Source of the DNA: WRMR01 sp031548645
GTDB taxonomy: Bacteria > Planctomycetota > Planctomycetia > Pirellulales > Thermoguttaceae
Length of the DNA stretch: 64,000 nt
Direction of reading: 5' to 3'
NCBI GenBank assembly: GCA_031548645.1
Contig: JAVBQX010000014.1
Span: forward strand, 1-64,000
Positions within the stretch are counted from its first letter, which is position 1, and each line of letters starts with the position of its first letter. Of the stretch, positions 34,821 through 43,897 are shown in pieces. The position numbers were made by a program, and so were the translations under genes. The notes beneath the pieces are model-generated. The model was not told where the DNA came from. It did no database searches and saw nothing but the letters and a program-made list of their open reading frames with translations.

Positions 34821-35939
34821 ATGGCCCATGATGTGACTTTGATTCTTGGAGACGGGACGGGACCGGATTTGGCCGCGGCCGCGCGGCAGTGCGTTGACGC
34901 GACCGGCGTGAAAATCAACTGGGATTTGCAGGAAGCCGGCGTCGACGTCATGGCCAAAACCGGCAATCCGCTGCCCGATTCGGTTCTGGAAAGCGTGCGG
35001 CGGACCCGTTGCGCGCTCAAAGCCCCGATCACAACGCCCGTCGGAACCGGCTTCCGCAGCATCAACGTGTTTCTGCGCCAGGAATTGGGGCTGTTCGCCT
35101 GCATCCGCCCGTGCAAATATTACCCCGGCGTCCGGACGCTGTACGACAAAACGCCGGTCGACATCGTCATCGTTCGCGAAAACACGGAAGACCTGTACGC
35201 GGGCATCGAATTTGAACGCGGCGACGCGAAAACGGCCGAACTGATCGCCGAAATCAATCGCTTGGCCACGGGCCGCAAAATTTCGACCGGGCCGGAGGAA
35301 ACGGGCATCTCGATCAAACCGATCAGCGTGACCGGCTCGAAGCGGATCGTGAAATGCGCCTTCGATTACGCGCGGGAAAACGGCCGCAAAAAGGTGACCG
35401 CCGTGCACAAGGCCAATATCATGAAATTCAGCGACGGGCTGTATCTGGAAACGGCCCGCGAAGTGGCCAAGGGTTACCCGGACATCGAATTCGAAGACCG
35501 CATCGTCGACAACATGTGCATGCAGCTCGTACAGAAGCCGGAATTGTATGATGTGGTCGTGCTGCCGAACTTGTACGGCGACATTTTGAGCGACCTGGCC
35601 GCGGGACTGGTCGGCGGACTGGGCGTCGCGCCGGGAGCGAACCTCGGACCGGACGGCGCGGTGTTCGAAGCGACGCACGGGAGCGCCCCCAAGTACAAGG
35701 GGCTCAACAAGGTCAATCCGACCGCCGTGATTCTTTCCGGCATGTTGATGCTCAAGCATCTCGGCGAAAAGGACGCGGCCACGCGGCTGGAAAACGCCGT
35801 CGCGGCGGTCATCGCCGAAGGGAAATCGGTGACCTACGACATGAAAGCCGATCGCAACGACCCGACCGCCGTCGGTACGCGCGAAATGGACGACGCCATT
35901 TGCGCGAAACTCGGTTGTCGAACGCATCGGCCGAGGTAG
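34821..35939 (+). CDS. Isocitrate/isopropylmalate dehydrogenase family protein (NAD-IDH-like)
   Basis: A 372-residue beta-decarboxylating dehydrogenase. The ATG at 34821 has AAAGG 8 bases upstream. Visible motifs are GDGTGPDL, CALKAPITTPVGTGFRSINVFLRQELGLFACIRP in pieces, RENTEDLYAGIE, HKANIMK and the metal-binding DILSDLAAG, followed by EATHGSAPKYKG. The RENTEDLY and GFRSINV combination fits NAD-dependent isocitrate dehydrogenase of the small (about 37 kDa) type; isopropylmalate or homoisocitrate dehydrogenase cannot be fully excluded. It would supply 2-oxoglutarate. Downstream, a short palindrome and an inverted-repeat element fill the gap to nagB. Confidence 0.85.
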   Translation: MAHDVTLILGDGTGPDLAAAARQCVDATGVKINWDLQEAGVDVMAKTGNPLPDSVLESVRRTRCALKAPITTPVGTGFRSINVFLRQELGLFACIRPCKYYPGVRTLYDKTPVDIVIVRENTEDLYAGIEFERGDAKTAELIAEINRLATGRKISTGPEETGISIKPISVTGSKRIVKCAFDYARENGRKKVTAVHKANIMKFSDGLYLETAREVAKGYPDIEFEDRIVDNMCMQLVQKPELYDVVVLPNLYGDILSDLAAGLVGGLGVAPGANLGPDGAVFEATHGSAPKYKGLNKVNPTAVILSGMLMLKHLGEKDAATRLENAVAAVIAEGKSVTYDMKADRNDPTAVGTREMDDAICAKLGCRTHRPR

Positions 35940-35960
35940 GGCGGTCACGCCGTGACCGCC
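35940..35960. repeat. 10-bp palindrome GGCGGTCACG/CGTGACCGCC, copy 1
   Basis: Perfect 10-base arms around one central base start right after the IDH-like stop codon, preceded by GTAGG. The same palindrome recurs at 55638-55658 in the opposite orientation and in altered form at 62392-62414. Confidence 0.8.
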
Positions 35961-35970
35961 GAAATGACAG

Positions 35971-36140
35971 ACGGAAACGCAGCGCAGCGGAGTGACCGGA
36001 GAGATGCCCCGCAAAGCAGAAAGCACATTGATACCCGAAAAATTCTGAACGGCAAAACGAAAACCCCAAATCCGCTTACACAAACGGACTCGCCCCACAC
36101 CGGTCACTCCGTTCGCTGCGCTCACTGCGTTCCCGGCTGC
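35971..36140. repeat. Inverted-repeat element, copy 2 (constant arms, unique interior)
   Basis: The left arm at 35971-35999 (ending CGCAGCGGAGTGACCGG) and right arm at 36099-36140 (CCGGTCACTCCG, then CTGCGTTCCCGGC) are inverted copies and match the arms of 8809-8995. The interior (about 99 bases) is unrelated to that of copy 1 but has nearly the same length. Confidence 0.75.
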
Positions 36141-36210
36141 CATTCATACGGATTGATTTCCGGCAGAATCCTGATTCCGAAATTTTTTCATTTCCAACAA
36201 GGAGCCATTG

Positions 36211-38145
36211 ATGTCGTTTGCGAATCCCAATACGTCGGCCCAGGCCGTGCCGGGCACGGAGACGCCCTGCTACATGTTTGAAACGAGCGACGCGGCTTCG
36301 AAGCACGTGGCGCAGTTGATCGCCAACACGATCCGCGAACGCAACGCCTTGGGACATGTCGCCATCCTGGGACTGGTCGCCGGCTCGACGCCGATCGGCG
36401 TTTACCGCGAACTCGTCCGCCTGCGCCGCGAGGAAGGGCTCGACATGTCGCGCGTGATGACCTTCAGCATCAACGAGTATTACGGCCTCGAAAAGGAACA
36501 GGCCCAAAGCCAGACTCGCATCATGCAGGACGCCTTGTTCAAATACGTCAATATTCCGGAAAACAATATTCACGTCTTTGACACGTCGGTGCCGCAGGCG
36601 GAAGCGGACAAGTATTGCTTCCGTTACGATGAGGCGATTCGTTCGGCGGGCTCGTTCGACCTGGTCATTCTGGGTGTCGGCCCCAACGGGAGCATCGGTT
36701 TCAACGAGCCCTACACGTCGATCCGGAGCAAAACGCGGCTGACGACGCTCGATCCGATCACGCGGCAGGCGGCCGCGTCCGACTTTTTCAGCGAAACCAA
36801 CGTCCCCATGCAGGGGCTGACCGTCGGCATGGCGACCATCATGCAGGCGAAAAAAATTCTCGTCATGGCTTTCGGCGATCACAAGGCGAAAATCATGAAA
36901 CGCGTGGTCGAAGACAATCCGTCCGAAGCCGTCCCGGCAAGCCGGTTGCGCGATCACGCCGACATCAATTACCTCATCGACAAGCCCGCCGCCGCCGCGC
37001 TGACCTCCGTCATCACGCCCTGGGTCGTCATGAGCGTCACCTGGGATGACGCGATGATCAAGCGGGCCGTGCTCTGGCTCTGCGAACGTACGCAAAAGGC
37101 GCTCCTGAAACTGACCGACGACGATTTTCGCGATCACGGATTGCACCAACTCCTGCGTTTGCATGGACCCGCCCCAAAACTTTGCCACAATGTTTTCTTG
37201 TGGCTCAACGAGACGATTCAATATCACCCTTGCCAGAATAACCATGAAACTGATAAAGATGATCTTGATAATCATGTTGATCAACTAAGAAACGTCCTTT
37301 GTTTCAGCCCGCATCCGGATGATGACGTCATCAGCATGGGCGGAACCATGATTCGCCTTGTTGAAGATGGCAACTGCCTGCATGTCGCTTACATGACCAG
37401 CGGAAACATCGCCGTACATGATCATGATACCATGCGGATAGCTAATTTAATGACTCAAGTTAATAAACAATATGGCATTGACGTTGAGAAATCGGTCGAT
37501 CTGAACAGGCATATCCAACAATCGCTTGAGTCGAAAAAACCCGGCATGGGCGATGCCGCCGAAGTGCTTGAATTGAAACGCATGATCCGGCAAAGCGAGG
37601 CGGAAGAAGCGGCTCGGGTATGCGGTTGCCGCCAGGAAGATTTGCATTTTTTGAACCTGCCATTCTACCAGACCGGAACAATTGATAAAAAACCGCCGTC
37701 GCAGGAAGATTATGATATCGTGCGTCGATGTATTGAAGAGGTCGCCCCGCGTCAGGTCTATGTAGCAGGCGACATGACCGACCCGCACGGAACGCACCGG
37801 GTTTGTGCCGTGATCATATTGCGGGTCTTGCAGCAGATGCGCCAGGAAGGTCTTGATTTGCCCGACGTCCTGTTGTACCGGGGTGCCTGGCAGGAATGGC
37901 CGCTGGACCAGATTGAGATCGCCGTTCCGTTGAGCCCCGGTGACCTGGAACGGAAAAAAAGTGCCATTTTCCGGCACGAAACGCAGAAAGACCGCGCCCT
38001 TTTCCCCGGCTCCGATACCCGTGAGTTCTGGCAGCGAGCCGAAGACCGCAACAGGAACACCGCGCTGCTGTACAACCAGATCGGTTTGCCCGAATATTAC
38101 GCGCTCGAAGCCTTCGTCCGCTGGAACGGTACGTTTGACTTTTGA
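36211..38145 (+). CDS. nagB: NagB-like deaminase domain fused to PIG-L deacetylase
   Basis: A 644-residue fusion. The ATG at 36211 has AAGGAG 7 bases upstream. Residues 20-300 follow glucosamine-6-phosphate deaminase: GLVAGSTP, the loop TFSINEYYGL and GVGPNGSIGFNEP. Relative to E. coli NagB, D72 is N88, D141 is N159 and H143 is S161; E148 is kept as E166. Residues 360-640 are a PIG-L/LmbE-type deacetylase with intact zinc motif HPDD (368-371) and DPHGTHR (524-530). Similar two-domain proteins occur in Bacteroidetes. The deacetylase half probably acts on N-acetyl sugars; the NagB half may bind but not deaminate a sugar phosphate, or use another mechanism. Confidence 0.85.
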   Translation: MSFANPNTSAQAVPGTETPCYMFETSDAASKHVAQLIANTIRERNALGHVAILGLVAGSTPIGVYRELVRLRREEGLDMSRVMTFSINEYYGLEKEQAQSQTRIMQDALFKYVNIPENNIHVFDTSVPQAEADKYCFRYDEAIRSAGSFDLVILGVGPNGSIGFNEPYTSIRSKTRLTTLDPITRQAAASDFFSETNVPMQGLTVGMATIMQAKKILVMAFGDHKAKIMKRVVEDNPSEAVPASRLRDHADINYLIDKPAAAALTSVITPWVVMSVTWDDAMIKRAVLWLCERTQKALLKLTDDDFRDHGLHQLLRLHGPAPKLCHNVFLWLNETIQYHPCQNNHETDKDDLDNHVDQLRNVLCFSPHPDDDVISMGGTMIRLVEDGNCLHVAYMTSGNIAVHDHDTMRIANLMTQVNKQYGIDVEKSVDLNRHIQQSLESKKPGMGDAAEVLELKRMIRQSEAEEAARVCGCRQEDLHFLNLPFYQTGTIDKKPPSQEDYDIVRRCIEEVAPRQVYVAGDMTDPHGTHRVCAVIILRVLQQMRQEGLDLPDVLLYRGAWQEWPLDQIEIAVPLSPGDLERKKSAIFRHETQKDRALFPGSDTREFWQRAEDRNRNTALLYNQIGLPEYYALEAFVRWNGTFDF

Positions 38146-38167
38146 TTCGCCGCACACACTCCCCATC

Positions 38168-38383
38168 ATGAACGAAGACCAGGTTTTGAACATCGGCCTC
38201 ATGGCCGGTCGCATTTGGCACGAACTGGACATCAACGGTTCGATGAGCGTCAGCGCGCTGGTGCGGCGGATCGATTGCCCCCGCGATTACGTCATGGAAG
38301 GCATCGGCTGGCTCGCCCGGGAAGGCAAAATTTCGATTCGCGACGAAGGCCGCGTCCGCATGCTCACCCTCGAAAAGCAGTGA
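38168..38383 (+). CDS. Small winged-helix protein (DUF2582-like)
   Basis: A 71-residue protein beginning MNEDQVLNIGLMAGRIWHEL and containing VSALVRRIDCPRDYVMEGIGWLAREGKISI, a winged-helix pattern with a C-terminal beta wing (RVRMLTLEKQ). It resembles the DUF2582/winged-helix domain family, which is widely present in anaerobes. It starts 22 bases after the nagB-like stop, on the same strand, so it is probably co-transcribed; it may regulate or simply accompany that gene. The ribosome binding site is weak. Confidence 0.7.
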   Translation: MNEDQVLNIGLMAGRIWHELDINGSMSVSALVRRIDCPRDYVMEGIGWLAREGKISIRDEGRVRMLTLEKQ

Positions 38384-38437
38384 CGGTGTTGCACGCAGGA
38401 GGTATTTCGACGGGGCAGTTCAGCTGCAATCGACAGC

Positions 38438-41400
38438 CTACTCAAAAACGAGGTATCCGAAACCTTCGCGCGTGTTGAACGAATTTTTGGCGTTCCACGC
38501 GTCGATTCCTTCGCAGGGGACGAGTCTGCGAAGCGCGATTCCCCACAGGACGCCCGGCTTCGGTTTCGCGTCGGTCAACTGGTCCAACGGAATGGCCGCT
38601 TCGACATACCAATGGGTTTCGTCCTCGTGCCGCGCGACGAACCAGCGGGGATTCCAGTTTTTGTCATGCCATTTTGATTCGCTGATCCAGCCGCGGTAGT
38701 CCAGCTCGAACGTGTCGTAGGTCGTGTAATTTCGCTTCAGGTCGAGCAGCATTTCGACGCGGTCTTCGCCGGAAAGGTTCGGATCGTGCGTTCGCGGAAT
38801 TTCGCTGAAATCCCGGTAACGGTAGGCAAAACCGTCCGATTTCCGGCATCGCAGCGCGACATACAGGAACTCATGATCGTAAAGGAACATCGCCTCGGTA
38901 CCGAGGGATTGGATTCGCGTGCTCGTCTGTTCGCGATAATCCCGCGAGGCCGTTTTTTCGATTTGCGGCTTCAGCGTTTCGGCGGGTTTGTCGGCGTTTT
39001 CGCGATTTTCGTTTGTCGTCGCGTTGTCGCTTGAAAAAACGACCGGCGCACATTGCGACCAGACTTCGTCGTTGAGCTTCCCGTCAAGGAACGGACGTTC
39101 GGCGGTAAACCGGCAGGAAATCGTCGGCAGATGCAGCGTTGATCGGCCTTGATTTTGCGAACCGTTGGCCCACATTTCACTGGCCGCCCGAACGGCCCAC
39201 AAATCATCATTCGGCGCCATGCTGCGTTTGAGGTAATAGCCTTCGGCGAGTCGCGATTCGCCGTTTTTGATTTGTGCCGCCGCGAGACAGAACCGCACCC
39301 GGGGATCGTTCAACACCTCGGGCGAGACCTTGTTGACGAAGTCGGCGAGCATGAGCGCCTTACCGTATTGATTCGTCGAGCGGGCTTGCCCCGTCGACCA
39401 GTCGTTGATTTTTCGACTGCCTTGCATGTCGGTCGAACGCAAACCGATCTCGTTCGTCATGCCGAACAGTTTGTCCCGGTCAATACTTGTCGCGTCGAAT
39501 TTTGCGTTCTCAAGATTGACGACCGCGTCATGCTCGCCTGCTCGTTCGCCTTCGTTGAAGCTGCACAAGTACTGCAAAAGCCAGGCGTACGCGGCTTTCG
39601 TCGAAACGTGCGTCGGATCACGACCGGCCAGACGCTGATAAATTTCCGCCGCGCCGTCCCATTGACCGGTGAGGTAAAGCCGGTTGCCCATTTCGAGCAG
39701 GGTTTGCACGGACGACTCGCGGTCAAGACGTTGCGTCAGGCCGTCGACCTGCGCAAGAATGAAATTTCCGTCGGCCAGTCGACCGCCGCGTCCCAATCCG
39801 CTGATGACGCTTCGGGCCGTGTTTTGGTGCATGATTCGCTGTTGAATATTCTCATATTGCGGAATCATCGAAAGCCCCTGCGTCGCACGGCGAGCCTCGC
39901 TTCCGTTCGGCAGTGAAATCGCGCCCATGAGCGAGCCGCGATTGACTTCGGCGGGATCGCGATTCTGTTGCAGGGCCAGGGCGTCGAACACGGTGCGAAA
40001 CGGCACGACCGCCGCCGGAATCACGGGCTCCGTGTCGAACAGCGAGCGGGCCGCCTGGGCCATGTCGCCCCAGGTTTTTCCGTATCGGGCGGCAAGCGTT
40101 TGCGTCCGCAGTTCCATATTGGCGATCGCCGAAGCGTTGCGTCGTTGCTGTTCGGCGTCTCCGCCCTGTTGTTGCGCGGTCGCGTTGCAGCACATGTGGA
40201 CTTTGTCAACCTGCCACGTTTGCAGGCCGGTTTCGGTCAATTGTTCCGGATAGGCCATCGGGTTGGCCGCCGCCTGCACCGCCGCGACGATTTCGCGTTG
40301 CAGCAGGTCGCGGGCCGGATCGTGCGACAACTCGATATACGGGTTTTGTGTCGTATTATTTGACGGCGTGTTGCCCGGCACCAGTAAAACATTCGGGCGC
40401 CAGGTGCGAATCGTCGCGACGAGGTGCTCGCGCAGCCTCGCAAGCCCGTGCCCGTCGTTTTCGAGTTCGAGCCGCTCAATGACGCGTTCCATGTCGCCGG
40501 GCAGTTCGTCGTGATCGATCGAAAAGGCCCAAGGCTGCATGCTGCTCGTGCCGCCGCAGTTGACCGTCGCTTCGTGCAGGCGACGCACCGCGGGAATTTC
40601 GTTGCCGTCCTGCCGCATCGAGTCCTGCCGGAACAGGACGCTCACTCCGCCGAGGTGGCCTTCATCGAGACAAAGCCGGGCCATCGCTTCGTAAGGCACG
40701 TCCTGCATGCGGCCGAACAGGCCGAGAACGGCCAGTCGCGTCCCTCCGGCACGTTGCGTATGCCAGGTTCTGCCGCCGTCAGGAGTCGCGAGAATCACTC
40801 CCAGGTCACCGACGGCGTAACCCTGTTGCGGCGTGATAAAGCGTATTTTACGAATCGGCGTCGTGATGCCGCTGGGCGCCGCTTGCCAATTTGCGCCGCA
40901 ATCGTTCGAATAAAAAATCAGCGTCCCGGGAGTGCCCGCGACCCAAATGTTGGTATCACGTGCGAACACCGCTTGAAAGTCGAACAGGTCGGGCCGGTCG
41001 ATCGGCAAAAAGCCCTGGGGCACTTCCCAGGCCATGCCCGTGTTGCGCGAGCACATGATCACGCCGCCATCGCCGACCAACCATCCGGTGTAGGGCGATG
41101 CGTTTTGTCCCGGCATTTGCGGCGCGAAACGCGGGCTGAAAACGTCGATCGCGTTGGCCCGTCGCAGCCCGAGCGGCGGCGTTTTGGACAGCGTCGGCTT
41201 TTCCCGCACGACTTGAATCGCGCCGTCAAGTCCGATGCCCGCGCCGATTTTTACGCCGCCGGATGTGTCGACGTTTGAACCGAAATTTGAACCGGCGGGC
41301 GCGTCGATAAAACCGAGCGAGGCCCAGCCTTCGTTTTTTGCGCCCGGCTGCATTTGCCAGGTTTGGCCGTTGTCCGACGTTCGCATAATACCCGTCGGGC

Positions 41401-42322
41401 ACTGTTCCGAAGAACTCCCGGCGACCCAAAGCCGGCCCGGCACGTCAATGCGAACGCAATACAGGATCGGAAACGGAAAGTTCGCAAGCCGTTCCCAACT
41501 TTGACCGCCGTTCGAGGTTCGCAGCACAATGCCGCAACCTCGGTGCGAATACGGTTCGGTCGTACCGCCGACGGCAAAACCGTTTTGCGGGTCGATGAAA
41601 TCAACGGCAAACAGCGGGGCCCCGGTCCCGCTTTCCTGCTGCCGCCAGTTTTGCCCGCCGTTTTGCGTGTGCCAGATGACGCCGCAATCGCCGACGGCCC
41701 AACCGATGAGCGGCGTCGCGAAACAGACGTCGTTGAGCCGCGCGTCGTTTTGACGCTCGCCGAGCAAAGCCCTGCGTACCGTCGCCTCATCGGTCATCGC
41801 GGGGGAATACTGTTGTGCCGCCCGCAAGGTCGTGTTGCCCCAATCGGCGGTTTGTGGCGGCGTTGGCGGTGACGACACATGCTGCGGCATTGATTGTGGC
41901 ATCGGTTGCGTCGCGGGTGGTGTCATCTGCGGTGTCATCGGTGACTGCGACATATAAGACGCTTGTCCGGTCGCGGAGGATTGCGGAAACTGCCGCGGTG
42001 TGATGTCCGGCCGGTGACTTGACGCGATTTGCACAGGGGCATTGGAAGGCGGCGGATTGAAACCGGGCTGACCGGCCCCGGATTTCGGGGGGACGACAAA
42101 CGAATCGGACGACGAATCATTGCGCGGGGCGACATAGCCCGGTCTGCCGCCATTATTGATTTCGTTGAGCTGCTGCTCTTCCTTATAGGCTTCGAACATG
42201 GCGCGCAAACCCTGCGCACACACAGACGTTGTCAGCAAAACGCCGCAGGTTATAACAATGAAACATGCCGCAAACCGGCAGGTAAGTCGAAAATATTGTG
42301 GAATTATGCGAAAAACGGACAT
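38438..42322 (-). CDS. Giant secreted protein: Ycf48-like propeller, PIG-L-like and CBM9-like domains
   Basis: About 1294 residues from the ATG at 42322; the frame extends to 42397. A Sec signal (IVITCGVLLTTSVCAQG) and a Pro/Gln/Ser linker lead to Ycf48/BNR-like propeller blades (GWAVGDCGVIWHTQNGGQNW, GWLVGDGGVIMCSRNTG, GYAVGDLGVILATPDGGRTW). Next comes a 200-residue stretch (LGLFGRMQDVPYEAMARLCL, then TWRPNVLLVPG and a helix with DLLQREIV) laid out like a PIG-L fold but without the HPDD zinc motif. A helical middle follows. The last 230 residues resemble a CBM9/sugar-binding domain (FLDGKLNDEVW; EDRVEMLLDL). An exported, possibly glycan-binding protein is inferred. It is convergent with the winged-helix gene. 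Confidence 0.7.
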   Translation of the reverse strand: MSVFRIIPQYFRLTCRFAACFIVITCGVLLTTSVCAQGLRAMFEAYKEEQQLNEINNGGRPGYVAPRNDSSSDSFVVPPKSGAGQPGFNPPPSNAPVQIASSHRPDITPRQFPQSSATGQASYMSQSPMTPQMTPPATQPMPQSMPQHVSSPPTPPQTADWGNTTLRAAQQYSPAMTDEATVRRALLGERQNDARLNDVCFATPLIGWAVGDCGVIWHTQNGGQNWRQQESGTGAPLFAVDFIDPQNGFAVGGTTEPYSHRGCGIVLRTSNGGQSWERLANFPFPILYCVRIDVPGRLWVAGSSSEQCPTGIMRTSDNGQTWQMQPGAKNEGWASLGFIDAPAGSNFGSNVDTSGGVKIGAGIGLDGAIQVVREKPTLSKTPPLGLRRANAIDVFSPRFAPQMPGQNASPYTGWLVGDGGVIMCSRNTGMAWEVPQGFLPIDRPDLFDFQAVFARDTNIWVAGTPGTLIFYSNDCGANWQAAPSGITTPIRKIRFITPQQGYAVGDLGVILATPDGGRTWHTQRAGGTRLAVLGLFGRMQDVPYEAMARLCLDEGHLGGVSVLFRQDSMRQDGNEIPAVRRLHEATVNCGGTSSMQPWAFSIDHDELPGDMERVIERLELENDGHGLARLREHLVATIRTWRPNVLLVPGNTPSNNTTQNPYIELSHDPARDLLQREIVAAVQAAANPMAYPEQLTETGLQTWQVDKVHMCCNATAQQQGGDAEQQRRNASAIANMELRTQTLAARYGKTWGDMAQAARSLFDTEPVIPAAVVPFRTVFDALALQQNRDPAEVNRGSLMGAISLPNGSEARRATQGLSMIPQYENIQQRIMHQNTARSVISGLGRGGRLADGNFILAQVDGLTQRLDRESSVQTLLEMGNRLYLTGQWDGAAEIYQRLAGRDPTHVSTKAAYAWLLQYLCSFNEGERAGEHDAVVNLENAKFDATSIDRDKLFGMTNEIGLRSTDMQGSRKINDWSTGQARSTNQYGKALMLADFVNKVSPEVLNDPRVRFCLAAAQIKNGESRLAEGYYLKRSMAPNDDLWAVRAASEMWANGSQNQGRSTLHLPTISCRFTAERPFLDGKLNDEVWSQCAPVVFSSDNATTNENRENADKPAETLKPQIEKTASRDYREQTSTRIQSLGTEAMFLYDHEFLYVALRCRKSDGFAYRYRDFSEIPRTHDPNLSGEDRVEMLLDLKRNYTTYDTFELDYRGWISESKWHDKNWNPRWFVARHEDETHWYVEAAIPLDQLTDAKPKPGVLWGIALRRLVPCEGIDAWNAKNSFNTREGFGYLVFE

Positions 42323-42475
42323 CCTTATCCCGTGTATTTTACGCAGCCTGATTGATTTATATGTATTGGAGGGGGTGTGGCCGAAAAACAACGCCACGTG
42401 AGAGTCATACGAAAAATGCCCCCCAAGGTCAAGGGCAATTATGGATGGGGTATTGCGTACAAATTGATGAATCCA
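42323..42475. other. Intergenic gap downstream of the second MATE gene
   Basis: About 150 bases. At the MATE end lies a short tandem repeat of ATTCTGC-type units (42478-42509) that runs into the MATE coding tail. No other feature. Confidence 0.4.
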
Positions 42476-43897
42476 TCATTCTGCATTCTGAATTCTGCAT
42501 TCTGCATTCCCTGATTCTTCCTGCGGCATGGTACTCAAACGGCGCAGTCGCCGGAATTCGTACACGGCCAGGCTGAGGGCGATCATGGTCGCGATGCCGT
42601 CCGAGATGGGTGTGGCGACCCAAATGCCGTCGAAACCGAGATATTGGGGCAATACGCAATACAACGGGATCAAAATGAAAACCTGCCGGATCATCGTCAG
42701 CATGAGGGCGACGAGACCGCGGCCGGTCGCCTGAAAATAGTTCGTCGTGATGACCGCCACGCCGACGCCGGGGAACATCAGCATGAAGATGCGAATCGCG
42801 CGTTCGGCCAGCGGGGCAAGTTCGGGCGTGTTTCGCAGGAACAGGTACAGCACGGTTTTCGGAAACAACAGCACGATGAGCGTGTAACACAGGTTCAAAA
42901 AAAAGACGAACCCCAGCATCAGGGCGAAGGTTTTGGCGACCCTCGCGTATTTTTTCGCGCCCGTGTTGTAGCCGACGACCGGTTGTCCGCCCTGGCTGAT
43001 GCCGAGCACGACCGCGAACACCAGTTGAAAGATCGACTGGCAGATGCTCATGGCCGCAATTCCGCTTTCGCCGGTCCAATTCGCGTCCGCATGCCAGAGA
43101 AACTGGTGGTTGATCAGGGCGATGATCACGCAACCGGCCAGGTTCATCAGGCAGGGCGCCAGCCCCATGTGGCAAATCAGCCGGACACGTTCGAGGTCGA
43201 AGCGGATATATTTCAAACGCCAGCGGAGCAGCGTGCGACCGGATAAATAGTACCACGCGATCCACACGGACGAAACCGCCTGCGAAATGACGTTGGCAAT
43301 GGCCGGGCCTTCGATGCCCGTTTTGAGCACGAAGAGAAAGAACCACGACAGGATGATATTGACGACCGCCGAAATGATCAGCGTGATCATGGCGATGTGC
43401 ACCTTGCCCTCGCTGCGCAGAAAGCCGTTGATGCCGAACGAAATCTGCATGAAAAACGTTCCGAAGATGATGATGCGCAGGAACCGTTTGGCCATCGGCA
43501 GCGTGACGTCGGTGGCGCCGAAAAATCTCAGCAGCGGCTCAAGAAAAATCAATCCGAAAACGGTAAACAGCACGGTCACCGCAAGAAACAGGCACAACGC
43601 GACGCCCATGAGACGTTCGGCCTCGTCAAGCCGGTTTTGGCCCAATCGGATCGAAAGCAGCGTGTTGGTTCCGATGCCGATCATCATGGCCGCCGAGAGC
43701 ATGATCAGCATGATCGGGAACGACAGCGCCACCGCGGCGAGTGCGTCTTCCCCGAACACGTTGTTGACGAAAATACGGTCGATGATGCCGTAGGAGGTGT
43801 TGACGAACATGCCCGTCACGGCGGGAACGGAAAACCGCAGGAGCAGTCGCCCGACGGGGAGTTCGCCGATGAATTTTGCCTGGTCTTCGCGACTCAT
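42476..43897 (-). CDS. MATE family efflux transporter
   Basis: A 473-residue polytopic membrane protein of the MATE family with about 12 helices. It starts MSREDQAKFIGELPVGRLLLRFSVPAVTG in pieces, typical of the bacterial DinF/NorM-like branch, and has IDRIFVNNVFG and the GINGFLRSEGK region. It exports organic cations or unknown compounds in exchange for H+ or Na+; the substrate is not inferable. The last 10 residues (NAECRIQNAE) are encoded by a short tandem DNA repeat and are probably a non-functional extension of the original C-terminus. Confidence 0.85.
   Translation of the reverse strand: MSREDQAKFIGELPVGRLLLRFSVPAVTGMFVNTSYGIIDRIFVNNVFGEDALAAVALSFPIMLIMLSAAMMIGIGTNTLLSIRLGQNRLDEAERLMGVALCLFLAVTVLFTVFGLIFLEPLLRFFGATDVTLPMAKRFLRIIIFGTFFMQISFGINGFLRSEGKVHIAMITLIISAVVNIILSWFFLFVLKTGIEGPAIANVISQAVSSVWIAWYYLSGRTLLRWRLKYIRFDLERVRLICHMGLAPCLMNLAGCVIIALINHQFLWHADANWTGESGIAAMSICQSIFQLVFAVVLGISQGGQPVVGYNTGAKKYARVAKTFALMLGFVFFLNLCYTLIVLLFPKTVLYLFLRNTPELAPLAERAIRIFMLMFPGVGVAVITTNYFQATGRGLVALMLTMIRQVFILIPLYCVLPQYLGFDGIWVATPISDGIATMIALSLAVYEFRRLRRLSTMPQEESGNAECRIQNAE
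42478..42509. repeat. Short tandem repeat at the end of the MATE gene
   Basis: On the plus strand ATTCTGCATTCTGAATTCTG and following ATTCTGC/ATTC units repeat with 7-15-base periodicity. They code for the NAEC/QNAE tail of the transporter. Confidence 0.7.
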
